Counted from the stretch's first letter, positions 19,690 through 29,350 are shown. The stretch is DNA of 44,346 nt from Bacillota bacterium (GCA_021811155.1 JAJZPO010000016.1:1-44346), one strand, 5' to 3'. Translations and numbers: made by a program. Notes: a model not told the origin generated them from the sequence alone.

Positions 19690-21042
19690 CTAAGCTACTT
19701 CAACCCCGGCCACTTGCGCGAGTTCTTTTTCCACATCTGCAGTTGATTTCTTGGTGCCGTTGAAGAAAGCGTTCAAGATGATAGCCGTGATGGAACCAAG
19801 GGTAATGCCGCTGTGCACGATCGTTTGGCTCCAGCCAGGCAGCAGCTTGAAGAAATTGGGGGACACGAGCGGGATAAGCCCGACTCCCACGCTGATGGCT
19901 ACTATAAAGATATTGTGGTGGTTGTTCTGAAAGTCCACCTTGGACAAAGTCTTTATGCCGCTGGCGGCCACAATTCCAAACATGGCGATACCGGCGCCGC
20001 CCAATACCGGGTTGGGTACAGAGGCAATAATTGTGGCAAGTTTGGGGAACAGTCCCATGACCACCAGGATGCCTCCGGAGGTTGCCACAACGAAGCGGCT
20101 CTTGACTCCGGTCAATCCAACCAGACCGACGTTCTGGGCAAAGGCCGTATAGGGGAAGGCATTCAGAATGCCGCCCAAGCTGGTTGCCAGTCCATCGGCC
20201 CGCAAGCCCGCAGCCAGTTCTTTTGGCTGAATGGGTTTGTCAATGATCTCGCCGATTGCCAGGAAGTCACCTGTTGATTCAACCATCACTACCAACATAA
20301 CAAGGATGAAGGAGACGATGGCTCCCACATTAAAAGTAGGCATGCCGAAGTGGAAGGGTGTATCGATTCCGAGCAGCGGAGCGGATGCCACACCCGAAAA
20401 ATTAGCCATTCCTAGGGGTATGGCAACTATTAAACCGATAATCAGTCCGAGCAGCACGGCAATATTGGCGATAAATCCTTTAAAAAACTTGTTAATCAAT
20501 AGGATAGCAACCAGGACGACCAATGCTACACCCAGGTAACTTAACTGTCCGTAGTTTGGGTTGCCCACTCCGCCGGCAGCCCAGTCTACACCGACCGGCA
20601 GCAGGGAGACCCCGATAACGGTTATCACGCTTCCGGTTACTACGGGTGGGAAAAATATCAGCAGCCTACTGAAAAATGGCGCAACCAAGAAAGTAAAAAG
20701 ACCGGATATGATGATTGCTCCGTAGATGGAGGTTAGCCCCGAAGATTTCGCCAGCATAATCATAGGTGTTACGGCGGCAAAAGTCACACCCTGAATTACC
20801 GGAATACGAATCCCGATAAACTTGCCAAGACCCAGAGTTTGTAACAGCGTTGCAATACCACAGGTGAATAAGTCTGCGTTAATCAGAAATGCGGTCTGTT
20901 CCTTGCTCAAACCGGCGGCCCCTGCAATGATAAGCGGCACGGCCACAGCCCCTGCGTACATCGCCAACACATGTTGCAGGCCATAGAGCAAAAGTTTCCC
21001 GGCAGGCAGTACTTCGTCGACTGGATGTTTTGCGTTGCTCAT
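19690..21042 (-). CDS. NCS2 family xanthine/uracil permease
   Basis: YGLQHVLAMYAGAVAVPLIIAGAAGLS..., STGDFLAIGEI, LNAFPYTAFAQNVGLVGLTGVKSRFV. Confidence 0.93.
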   Translation of the reverse strand: MSNAKHPVDEVLPAGKLLLYGLQHVLAMYAGAVAVPLIIAGAAGLSKEQTAFLINADLFTCGIATLLQTLGLGKFIGIRIPVIQGVTFAAVTPMIMLAKSSGLTSIYGAIIISGLFTFLVAPFFSRLLIFFPPVVTGSVITVIGVSLLPVGVDWAAGGVGNPNYGQLSYLGVALVVLVAILLINKFFKGFIANIAVLLGLIIGLIVAIPLGMANFSGVASAPLLGIDTPFHFGMPTFNVGAIVSFILVMLVVMVESTGDFLAIGEIIDKPIQPKELAAGLRADGLATSLGGILNAFPYTAFAQNVGLVGLTGVKSRFVVATSGGILVVMGLFPKLATIIASVPNPVLGGAGIAMFGIVAASGIKTLSKVDFQNNHHNIFIVAISVGVGLIPLVSPNFFKLLPGWSQTIVHSGITLGSITAIILNAFFNGTKKSTADVEKELAQVAGVEVA

Positions 21043-21184
21043 TTACGTCCCTCCTTACTGTCATTGCGGGTATTTGGTTAAAGAACCATGTCACCTCCGT
21101 CAAAACCCCTTCCAGTGGATCCCGCATTTCCCTGAAAGTTCAAAATATTTTACTTCTCGATAGTTTGTCGAAACTTGTCTTGGA

Positions 21185-21199
21185 GCAAGATTTATGCCA
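21185..21199 (-). promoter_or_regulatory. putative sigma54 promoter of permease-thrC-PLP operon
   Basis: minus strand TGGCATAAATCTTGC. Confidence 0.85.
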
Positions 21200-21259
21200 A
21201 CATCGGGCCGTCCATTCGGAACAGCCCATTTGCCAGCAAAAAGCAGGATGACGCATTCC

Positions 21260-21282
21260 TTATTTATCAAAATGATAAATAA
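21260..21282. promoter_or_regulatory. putative activator-binding palindrome
   Basis: TTATTTATC-AAAAT-GATAAATAA, perfect 9-bp arms. Confidence 0.75.
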
Positions 21283-21388
21283 GGTTTCGGGCTTCTAGCC
21301 GGCCATGCGCTTACACTACAGGTTTACCAGAAGGTTTGATGTAAGCCCGGTAAGGCTCAACCCTTGCAAACAGGTTACATATATCTGG

Positions 21389-21425
21389 TTTATCATTTTG
21401 ATAAAGATTCTATCATTTTAAGACA
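21389..21425. promoter_or_regulatory. putative activator-binding palindrome plus adjacent half-site
   Basis: TTTATC-ATTTT-GATAAA at 21389-21405 and TATCATTTTAAGACA at 21411-21425. Confidence 0.65.
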
Positions 21426-21429
21426 CCCT

Positions 21430-23199
21430 TTAAGCTAAACCATAACGAGCCAGCTTTCTGTATAAGGTCGCCAAACCGATCCCCAAGGCCGCAGCAGCCC
21501 TTTCCTTACCCTGGACAGTAAGCCCAAACTCCTGCAGGCAGAGGCGGATGGTTTCCCGTTCCAGGTCTTCGAGCCTGTACGACCTGTCCTCCTGGCGCAG
21601 CATCTTGACTCTGGCGGGCAGATGCTGCACATCAAGGCTGGAACCATCCGCCAGGTTCATGGCATATTCAATTACATTCTGCAGTTCCCGCACGTTTCCG
21701 GGCCAGGAGTACTTGCCCAGCTGGGTGCGAAAAGCCTCAGACATGGACTGTACATTCTTGTTAAGCTGCAAATTGTACACGTGGATAAAGTGAGAACAGA
21801 TCATGTCCAGGTCTTGTTTACGCTCCCGCAAGGGCATAATCTGCATGGGTATGACGTTTATCCGGTAATATAAATCCTCACGGAATTCTCCTTGGGCCAT
21901 AAGCTGCTCAATATCGCGGTGGGTTGCGGCTATTACCCGGACATCAACAGGTATGGGGTTAAGGCCTCCTATCCTCTCAATCTGCCGTTCCTGCAGCACG
22001 CGCAAAATCTTCGACTGTAAAAACAGCGGCATATCCCCGATTTCATCCAGGAAAAGGGTGCCTTTGCTGGCCAATTCAAACTTGCCAAGCTTGCCGCCTT
22101 TGCGCGCCCCGGTAAAAGCGCCATCCTCGTAACCAAACAACTCGCTCTCCAACAGCGCTTCAGGTATAGCGGTGCAGTTGATGGCCACAAAGGGGCCGTG
22201 ACTGCGGGGACTCAGATTGTGAATTGCCCGCGCCAGCATCTCTTTGCCAGTACCGCTTTCCCCGCGAATCAGAATGGTTGATTTGCTCGCAGCCACTATT
22301 TTTGCCCGTTCCCGCAGTTGGCGCATTGATTCGCTGTCACCCAGGATATCCTCCAGGGTATAATTGGCATCTTGCCCGGAGAGCCGGTTCACCATGCGGC
22401 TGATTTCAGCCAATGGGCGAGCCGTCACAGCTACGCTGTTCACCCCGCCCTCCGTGATCACAGGCAGTGCCCTCACTAAGAGCTGAAGCCGGTTTTGCCT
22501 CGCAGCAAGCTGAACCTCCCGCTCGAACTCCCCTTTTTCGCCAACATGCAGGATTTCTCCGGCCGTTTTTTGGCCCAGCAGGGCGCTCAGCTCCGTCCCG
22601 CTCTCAAGCGGCATTCCCGCAAAAAAGCGCTGCATAACCCGGTTGTAGTGCAGGATCTTCCCCTCAAGATCGACGGTCAGAATCCCCTCGTCCAGGCAGT
22701 CCAGGATAGAATTAAGATACCGGTTGGAAGAGACCAAACCATTGAGCAGTTCCTGTTCTTTCAGCTTCAACCCTATGGTATCAGCCATTTTGCTCAGAAA
22801 GACCAGGTATGAGTCACGGCGCTCTTCAACCAGCCTGGCTTGAGGCTCAGAAAAGCAAATCAGGCCGATTACCCCCGCCGCCTCACCGTTGACATTAATT
22901 GGGGACACAACTTCGTATTTTTCCGGACAGTTCCCGTGGTGTTTACACGAAGCACACAGCGGATGCCAGCCCGGTTCCCCAATCACCAGCTGCTTGCCGG
23001 TCCTGAGCACCTCGCTGTAAACGAAACCTTCCTTAGCCATGGATTGCCCTAAGCAGTTGCCATATCTCCCCGTCCCGGCCACACGCATCAGGTTCCGGTC
23101 CGCAATCTCGACATCAATATTGATCACGGTCGAAATTGCTTCAGCAACCTGCTGAGCATAGTCCTGCACAGCCATCAACTCAACCATCACAACCACCAC
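21430..23199 (-). CDS. sigma54-dependent transcriptional activator, paralogue of 8767-10539
   Basis: [44 protein letters not shown]; Cys motif [10 protein letters not shown]; Fis-type HTH. Confidence 0.95.
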   Translation of the reverse strand: MVVVMVELMAVQDYAQQVAEAISTVINIDVEIADRNLMRVAGTGRYGNCLGQSMAKEGFVYSEVLRTGKQLVIGEPGWHPLCASCKHHGNCPEKYEVVSPINVNGEAAGVIGLICFSEPQARLVEERRDSYLVFLSKMADTIGLKLKEQELLNGLVSSNRYLNSILDCLDEGILTVDLEGKILHYNRVMQRFFAGMPLESGTELSALLGQKTAGEILHVGEKGEFEREVQLAARQNRLQLLVRALPVITEGGVNSVAVTARPLAEISRMVNRLSGQDANYTLEDILGDSESMRQLRERAKIVAASKSTILIRGESGTGKEMLARAIHNLSPRSHGPFVAINCTAIPEALLESELFGYEDGAFTGARKGGKLGKFELASKGTLFLDEIGDMPLFLQSKILRVLQERQIERIGGLNPIPVDVRVIAATHRDIEQLMAQGEFREDLYYRINVIPMQIMPLRERKQDLDMICSHFIHVYNLQLNKNVQSMSEAFRTQLGKYSWPGNVRELQNVIEYAMNLADGSSLDVQHLPARVKMLRQEDRSYRLEDLERETIRLCLQEFGLTVQGKERAAAALGIGLATLYRKLARYGLA

Positions 23200-23225
23200 C
23201 CCTCGACTGAAAGCCTAAGTAGTCC

Positions 23226-23439
23226 GGAAGTCAGTAGTCAGAAGTCAGAATACTTTGGGACAACGGGACAACGGGGACGGTTCTTAACGTCCTAGCAAAT
23301 CTTGCCGCATTTTGCTGCTTTCCCATAAATCGTTTGGAACTAGTTCCCCGGCTGACTCTCCCATTGCAAGTTCTTAGGCAAGCAAGAAGCGTCTCCAACT
23401 GACTCCTGTCTCCTGTCTCCTGACTCCTGAATTCTGACC
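23226..23439. repeat. heptad repeat arms in inverted arrangement around a REP-like GGGACAACGGGGACGGTTC stretch
   Basis: GAAGTCAGTAGTCAGAAGTCAGAATAC ... TGACTCCTGTCTCCTGTCTCCTGACTCCTGAATTCTGAC. Confidence 0.75.
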
Positions 23440-23520
23440 CCTAATTAGACAAACAAGTTTTCTCGTTTTATTCGTTATTGCCGCAAAATATCCTTTTGGT
23501 TTCTTTATCCGGAGGTATGC

Positions 23521-23550
23521 AAAAAGCCGGGCCAACAGGCTCCGGCTTTT
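23521..23550 (-). terminator. intrinsic terminator of pduL
   Basis: minus strand AAAAGCCGGAGCCTGTTGGCCCGGCTTTTT at pduL stop. Confidence 0.85.
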
Positions 23551-24145
23551 AATTGGTATTTACTTTTACCTCTACCTGCTGGCCGTTTTTCAACAGGCAG
23601 GCATTGGCTTCATCTGTATCGACATGCATTTCCAGGCTGTATTCAGGGCTTACCCGGATGAGAACATTTTCAAAGACCAAGCCCCGTTCTCCCGGCACGG
23701 CCACCCTCACCCTATCCTTGTCCTTAAGCCCCAAGGCTGCTGCATCCGAGGTATGCATATGGATGTGGCGTGCCGCCAGGATCACACCCCTGGCCAAGCT
23801 GACTCTGCCGGTGCTGCCGAGCACCTCGATTCCCGGAGTGTCCTCGACATGCCCTGAATCCCGTAAAGGAGGCTTTACCCCCAGTTTATAAGCATCAGTC
23901 TGGGAAATCTCCACCTGGCTTTCACTGCGCACCGGACCGAGCACCCGCACTCCTTTAATGGCCCCTTTAGGTCCCACAATGGTTACTGTTTCCTCTGCGG
24001 CATACTGGCCAGGCTGTTTTAATTCTTTTAACGGGGTCAGCTCATGACCCTGACCAAACAAGATCTCAACATGTTCTCGGGTTAAGTGGATATGGCGGTT
24101 GGATATGCCAATCGTAACGCTGGTTTCCGCCGCAACACTGACCAC
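23549..24145 (-). CDS. pduL: PduL-type phosphate acyltransferase (phosphotransacylase)
   Basis: ISNRHIHLTREHVEILFG, ARHIHMHTSDAAALGLKDKD; no obvious N-terminal encapsulation extension. Confidence 0.93.
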   Translation of the reverse strand: MVSVAAETSVTIGISNRHIHLTREHVEILFGQGHELTPLKELKQPGQYAAEETVTIVGPKGAIKGVRVLGPVRSESQVEISQTDAYKLGVKPPLRDSGHVEDTPGIEVLGSTGRVSLARGVILAARHIHMHTSDAAALGLKDKDRVRVAVPGERGLVFENVLIRVSPEYSLEMHVDTDEANACLLKNGQQVEVKVNTN

Positions 24146-24463
24146 TTCGGTCCCTCCTCCTCCCGCAGAGTACTGCCAAGATTCATCCTCTGTAGATTAT
24201 ACTGCAAACCCGCAGCAAAACCGGGATTACAGAATTGTAGAATTCTTTGTCCATCCACAGAGCATAAAAGTAATAAATTTAAATTACTTTTGCTGAATTT
24301 TTTGGCAGTATGTAATTGTTCCATTTAAAGAGAAGGGCCTAATTTCATTATTTGCGATTTTGCCCCGCGTTACTAAGACAATTTATTGGTCTTCTTTCAA
24401 ACAAACCCTAAAACTCCAAACGCGGTTTACAGCAAATTTCGTTTATTTTTATGTTGATTGATA

Positions 24464-25714
24464 TTATTGCTTGCCCGAGGTGGGAAAAGCGCTAATGTGT
24501 CTTGCCTGGCGGCGCAAGTTTTGCAGGCTGGCGAAGGTGAGGGCCAACAGTACCCAGATTACCGCCACAAACCCGGTCTGCCCCGCCAAATCATAGCCTA
24601 CAGCGCCGAAAGTAGGTCCAATCATCTGGCCCATAATATTGCTGGTCTGGGTGAAGCTCATATACTGGGCAACTTCCCCCTCCCGGGCCAGTGCGGCAAT
24701 GTAGGGAGTATATCCCGCCGCCATGAGCATCTCCGCCACTGTAGCCAAAGCCAGCAGCAGGTAATAACGGACAGGACCCAGGGGCAGAAGCAGCATGCCC
24801 CAGCCCAGGACGCCAACCAGAATGGCCAAGCCCATCAAAAAATAGAAAGAGAGCTTTCTGGTCATTGAAGTAATAAAATACTGGCCGATTACCACCCCTG
24901 CCGTGTTAATCATCAGCAAATAGGAAAGAGTGCGGCCGTTGTCCCGGAATGCGTCGTTCACCACTACAGTCAGGGATGTAAACATCTGGAGCTGGACCAT
25001 CAGAAAGAAGACGCCTGTGATAACAGCCCAGCGCAGCAGGACGTCCCGCCGCAGCAAGTAATAGCTTTGAAAGGGATTTTGCAGCCTTGAGAACAAGCTC
25101 GCTTTCGGGCTGCCCGGCCGTACCTGATGGTCCCCGCGTGAGGGAACTGCAGTTTCGCGCATGAAAAACACAGTGAAAGCCGCAAGGACATAAGCCAAGG
25201 CGGTGCCCCCTACGGCGAGGGAACGGTGGGTAAAAAACACCAGGCTTCCCACCAGCGGACCCAGGACAAAGCCCAAGTTTGCGACGGTACGCAGGATGGC
25301 AAAGGCGTCCCGCTGCAATTCCACAGCCACTACATCGGTAACCATAGCAAAGGCTGCCGGCCGGTAAAAATTGGACACTATAAGAAAAACAACATACCCA
25401 GCGTAGACAACCACGTAATTGGCACTGGCCATGAGGATAAGGACCAGCCCTGAGCCCAGCATCGCTAATAGCATTACCGGTTTTCTGCCGTAAAAGTCGG
25501 CCAGGACTCCGCCCCAGGAAGTGCTGAACAACTGAAAGAACTGGGGCACCGCTGCCAGCACGGTGGCAACCCAGGTGGGAAAACCTCCCTGCTCTTTAAG
25601 ATAAATCAACATAAAAGGGATCAGCATGGAACGGCCAAACCCTGTTAAGAAATCCCCCAACACCCTGAGCCAGTACTCCAGGGGCAGACGGCTCAGTTCC
25701 CCTTGTTTTCCCAC
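24464..25714 (-). CDS. MFS transporter
   Basis: about 12 hydrophobic segments; LADFYGRKPVMLLAMLGSG motif. Confidence 0.88.
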   Translation of the reverse strand: MGKQGELSRLPLEYWLRVLGDFLTGFGRSMLIPFMLIYLKEQGGFPTWVATVLAAVPQFFQLFSTSWGGVLADFYGRKPVMLLAMLGSGLVLILMASANYVVVYAGYVVFLIVSNFYRPAAFAMVTDVVAVELQRDAFAILRTVANLGFVLGPLVGSLVFFTHRSLAVGGTALAYVLAAFTVFFMRETAVPSRGDHQVRPGSPKASLFSRLQNPFQSYYLLRRDVLLRWAVITGVFFLMVQLQMFTSLTVVVNDAFRDNGRTLSYLLMINTAGVVIGQYFITSMTRKLSFYFLMGLAILVGVLGWGMLLLPLGPVRYYLLLALATVAEMLMAAGYTPYIAALAREGEVAQYMSFTQTSNIMGQMIGPTFGAVGYDLAGQTGFVAVIWVLLALTFASLQNLRRQARHISAFPTSGKQ

Positions 25715-25776
25715 TCCTTCACCTCTTAAAACACATTATCTTATATATTTCTGGAGACGAACCTTTTTTCCTGCTC

Positions 25777-25788
25777 AGACCCGGGTCT
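25777..25788. repeat. perfect 12-bp palindrome
   Basis: AGACCCGGGTCT. Confidence 0.6.
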
Positions 25789-25797
25789 AAACCGGGT

Positions 25798-25894
25798 ACA
25801 AGAAATGCGCGCTTCGTTTTTCCTCAGCGCGCGCATTTCAGTGCCCGTGTTCGATATACTCGGCAAAAGTTGCCGAGTATATACTTTCCTGAGG
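25798..25894. repeat. mosaic hairpin element, copy 1
   Basis: hairpin A 25802-25839 and hairpin B 25854-25882; near-identical blocks recur at 35576-35766. Confidence 0.85.
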
Positions 25895-25895
25895 C

Positions 25896-25922
25896 AAAAA
25901 AAATGGCCGCCCCAGGGCGGCC
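25896..25922 (-). terminator. intrinsic terminator in the MFS upstream region
   Basis: minus strand GGCCGCCCTGGGGCGGCC followed by ATTTTTTTT. Confidence 0.75.
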
Positions 25923-25989
25923 AAAGTCAAGAGGGAAAAATATGAAACAAAAAAGGAGGATGGGGTAAAAAAAGAAAAACCGGGTACAT

Positions 25990-26015
25990 GTTTATGATAA
26001 ACGTTTATTATAAAC
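25990..26015. promoter_or_regulatory. near-perfect 26-bp palindrome, candidate operator
   Basis: GTTTATGATAAACGTTTATTATAAAC; only one symmetric pair mismatched. Confidence 0.65.
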
Positions 26016-26163
26016 AATTTGTCAATGTAATTTAAACTTTTATCAATACTTTATTAATAAAGGGACAAAACCCATGCCTTTGTCTAGGTTTCCCAGACAA
26101 GTTTCATTTTTTTGCTGCTAAACATAACCATAATTGGAAGAAGAGTCTAAGGAGGAATTTTTT

Positions 26164-26616
26164 ATGTTATTGCGTCTGGGCTCCGGAGGCCCTGCAGTGC
26201 GGCACTGCCAACATCAGTTAAGAATGCTTGGATTCTATCACGGCAAGATTGACGGGATCTTTGGCCCTCTTACCAAGGCTGCGGTTATCAGCTTTCAAAA
26301 GTGCCATGGGCTTGTACCGGACGGCATCATAGGCCCTGTCACAGCCGCAGCCCTGCACCAGGCCGCAAGCGGTATGGGTATGGGTATGGGCATGGCTATG
26401 GGTGATATGGGAATGGCGCTGCGCAGAGGATCCAGGGGGCATATGGTCATGATGCTCCAACAAAGCCTGCAGATGCACGGGTATTACCACGGTGCGGTGG
26501 ACGGAATTTTCGGCCCCATGACGGAAGCTGCAGTAATCTCCTTCCAGTCCCATCACGGACTTGTCCCGGACGGCAATGTCGGCCCTCGGACGGCTGCAGC
26601 CCTGATGGCGGCCTGA
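26164..26616 (+). CDS. small protein with two peptidoglycan-binding-like (PG_binding_1) repeats joined by a Gly-Met linker
   Basis: LGFYHGKIDGIFGPLTKAAVISFQKCHGLVPDGIIGPVTAAAL and MHGYYHGAVDGIFGPMTEAAVISFQSHHGLVPDGNVGPRTAAAL; AGGAGG before ATG at 26164 (ORF-track start 26134 is TTG). Confidence 0.9.
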   Translation: MLLRLGSGGPAVRHCQHQLRMLGFYHGKIDGIFGPLTKAAVISFQKCHGLVPDGIIGPVTAAALHQAASGMGMGMGMAMGDMGMALRRGSRGHMVMMLQQSLQMHGYYHGAVDGIFGPMTEAAVISFQSHHGLVPDGNVGPRTAAALMAA

Positions 26617-26651
26617 GCACAAAACTGTTAAACCTCAAACCCAAAATTATT

Positions 26652-26688
26652 AGGGCCGCCCTAAACCAGGCCGGCCCTGACAATTTTT
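26652..26688 (+). terminator. intrinsic terminator
   Basis: AGGGCCG...CGGCCCT then GACAATTTTT. Confidence 0.6.
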
Positions 26689-26692
26689 GCAG

Positions 26693-29287
26693 TTATTTCT
26701 TCCCAAACTCCAGGCTGCCGTTTGCAGCTTTTAAAACCACTGTATCCTTTGGGGCCACTTCCCCCTTAATGACCATGCGGCTCAAGGGGGTCTCCACCTC
26801 CTGCTGGATCAGCCTGCGGACGGGTCTGGCGCCAAAGGCGGGCTCATAGCCCTTCTCGGCCAGGTACGCCAAAGCGCTCTCCTCCCATTCCAGCCTGGCT
26901 CCCGTACCCGCTTCAATGCGGGACGAAAGCTTCTGAAGCAGCAAGTCCACGATCTGCCGCATGTCTTCTGGCCGCAGGGCGTGAAAGACCACAGTTTCAT
27001 CCACCCGGTTTAAGAACTCAGGCCGGAAATGACGCCGCAGCAAGCCGAGGACGTTCTCCTTCATCCCCTCAAAATTGCCGCCCTGCTCCTGCTGGGCCAG
27101 GATTTCCTGGCTCCCGATGTTTGAGGTCATGATCACCACCGTGTTCCGGAAGTTCACGGTACGGCCCTGGCCGTCTGTGAGCCTGCCGTCATCAAGCATC
27201 TGCAAGAGGACGTTAAACACGTCGTGGTGGGCCTTCTCGATTTCGTCCAGGAGGATTACCGCATAAGGCTTGCGGCGCACTGCCTCGGTAAGCTGCCCGC
27301 CTTCCTCATACCCTACATACCCGGGAGGCGCCCCGATGAGCCGGGCCACCGTGTGCTTCTCCATATACTCGGACATATCCAGCCTGATCATGTTCCGCTC
27401 GTCATCGAACAGAGCCTGGGCCAGGGCCTTGGCCAATTCGGTCTTGCCCACCCCGGTGGGCCCCAGAAAGATAAAGCTGCCGATGGGCCGGTGGGGGTCC
27501 TTGATACCCGCCCTGGCCCTGAGTACAGCATCTGAGACAGCCTGGACGGCCTCATCCTGGCCAATCACCCGCCGGTGCAGCTGATCTCCCAAGGTGATGA
27601 GCTTCTCCCTTTCCCCTTCCATCAGCTTGCTCACCGGAATGCCCGTCCAACGGCTGACCACCCGGGCAATATCCTCTTCATCCGCTTCTTCTTTCAAGAG
27701 CATGCCGTGTTTCTGCTTGCCCTTGAGGAGTTCCTCTTCCGCCTTTAGTTTGCGTTCCAGTTCGGGCAGCTTGCCGTATGTCAACTCCGCCAGGCGGTTT
27801 AAGTCGACCTCCCGCTCTGCCCGCTCAATCTCGGCCCGGGTATCTTCGATATCCTTTTTCAACTGGCGCAGCCGCGAGATGGCCTGTTTTTCAGCCAGCC
27901 ACTGGGCCTTCATGGCATCGGCCTCCGACCTGTGCCCTGCCATCTCTTCTTTTAACTTTTGCAGCCGCTCTGCCGAGGCTTCGTCCTTTTCCCTGCTTAG
28001 AGCCGCTTCCTCAATTTCCAGCTGCATAATGCGCCGGGTAATCTCGTCCAGGGCGGTGGGCATGCTGTCGATTTCTGTCCTCAGCTTGGCCCCCGCCTCA
28101 TCCATCAGGTCGATGGCCTTGTCAGGCAGGAAGCGGTCTGAGATATAGCGGTCGGAGAGAACTGCCGCAGCCACCAGGGCGCTATCCTTGATTCGCACCC
28201 CGTGGTGCACCTCATAGCGCTCCTTCAGCCCGCGCAGGATGGAGATGGTGTCTTCAACCGAAGGCGGGTTGACCACCACAGGCTGAAAACGCCTTTCCAG
28301 AGCCGCGTCTTTTTCCACATGCTTGCGGTATTCATCCAGGGTAGTGGCCCCGACGGTACGCAGTTCGCCCCGGGCCAGCATGGGCTTCAACAGGTTTCCG
28401 GCGTCCATGGCGCCTTCGGCAGCCCCTGCTCCCACCACCGTGTGCAGTTCGTCAATAAAAAGGATAATATTGCCTTCGGATTTTTGCACTTCTTTGAGGA
28501 CTGCTTTCAGTCTCTCCTCAAATTCCCCCCGGTACTTGGCCCCGGCGATCAAGGCTCCCATGTCCAAGGCAACCAGCTCTTTGTTTTTCAGGCCTTCCGG
28601 TACATCCCCAGCCACAATCCGCCTGGCAAGCCCTTCCACGATCGCAGTCTTGCCCACGCCGGGCTCCCCGATGAGCACCGGGTTGTTCTTGGTGCGCCTG
28701 GAAAGAATCTCAATCACGCGCCGGATTTCATCGTCCCGTCCAATCACCGGGTCCAGCTTGGCCTGACGGGCAAGGTCGGTGAGGTTGCGGCCGTATTTCT
28801 TCAGGGACTCATAGGTCTCCTCCGGGTTTTCCCCGCTTACCCGCTGGTTGCCCCGTACCTCTTTCAAAGCCCTGAGCAGGCTTTCCCGGCTCACTCCAGC
28901 CTGGCGCAATGCGTCTTTGGTCTCCTGTTCCGACTCGTCTGCGAGAGCCAGGAGCAGGTGTTCCACGCTGACGAAGTCATCCTTCATCTCTTTGGCTTCT
29001 TTTTCAGCCCTGGCCAGCACCCTGGCCAGGCCGGTCCCCAGGTGCAGGGAGCTTTCGTACCCTGTGACTGACGGGATTTTGCGCAGGAGCTCCTCCGCCT
29101 TGGCCCTGAAAGACTGCAGGTTAACACCGGCAAATTCCAGGAAGCGCGGGGCCATGCCCCCTTCCTGCTCCAGTAAGGCTGCCAGGAGATGCTTGCCTGT
29201 CACTTCCTGGTGGTGCCGCTCCGCTGCCAGCTGCTGTGCTGAGTTTAGCGCTTCCCGCGACTTTTGCGTATACTTGTTGATATCCAT
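26693..29287 (-). CDS. clpB: ATP-dependent chaperone ClpB
   Basis: two Walker A motifs [15 protein letters not shown] and [15 protein letters not shown], Clp_N, middle coiled-coil. Confidence 0.97.
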   Translation of the reverse strand: MDINKYTQKSREALNSAQQLAAERHHQEVTGKHLLAALLEQEGGMAPRFLEFAGVNLQSFRAKAEELLRKIPSVTGYESSLHLGTGLARVLARAEKEAKEMKDDFVSVEHLLLALADESEQETKDALRQAGVSRESLLRALKEVRGNQRVSGENPEETYESLKKYGRNLTDLARQAKLDPVIGRDDEIRRVIEILSRRTKNNPVLIGEPGVGKTAIVEGLARRIVAGDVPEGLKNKELVALDMGALIAGAKYRGEFEERLKAVLKEVQKSEGNIILFIDELHTVVGAGAAEGAMDAGNLLKPMLARGELRTVGATTLDEYRKHVEKDAALERRFQPVVVNPPSVEDTISILRGLKERYEVHHGVRIKDSALVAAAVLSDRYISDRFLPDKAIDLMDEAGAKLRTEIDSMPTALDEITRRIMQLEIEEAALSREKDEASAERLQKLKEEMAGHRSEADAMKAQWLAEKQAISRLRQLKKDIEDTRAEIERAEREVDLNRLAELTYGKLPELERKLKAEEELLKGKQKHGMLLKEEADEEDIARVVSRWTGIPVSKLMEGEREKLITLGDQLHRRVIGQDEAVQAVSDAVLRARAGIKDPHRPIGSFIFLGPTGVGKTELAKALAQALFDDERNMIRLDMSEYMEKHTVARLIGAPPGYVGYEEGGQLTEAVRRKPYAVILLDEIEKAHHDVFNVLLQMLDDGRLTDGQGRTVNFRNTVVIMTSNIGSQEILAQQEQGGNFEGMKENVLGLLRRHFRPEFLNRVDETVVFHALRPEDMRQIVDLLLQKLSSRIEAGTGARLEWEESALAYLAEKGYEPAFGARPVRRLIQQEVETPLSRMVIKGEVAPKDTVVLKAANGSLEFGKK

Positions 29288-29350
29288 ATCTGGTTCCGGA
29301 CGACCGTTTGGCCAGCCGGATTCACCTCCTGTTCAAGCAGACAATCTATC

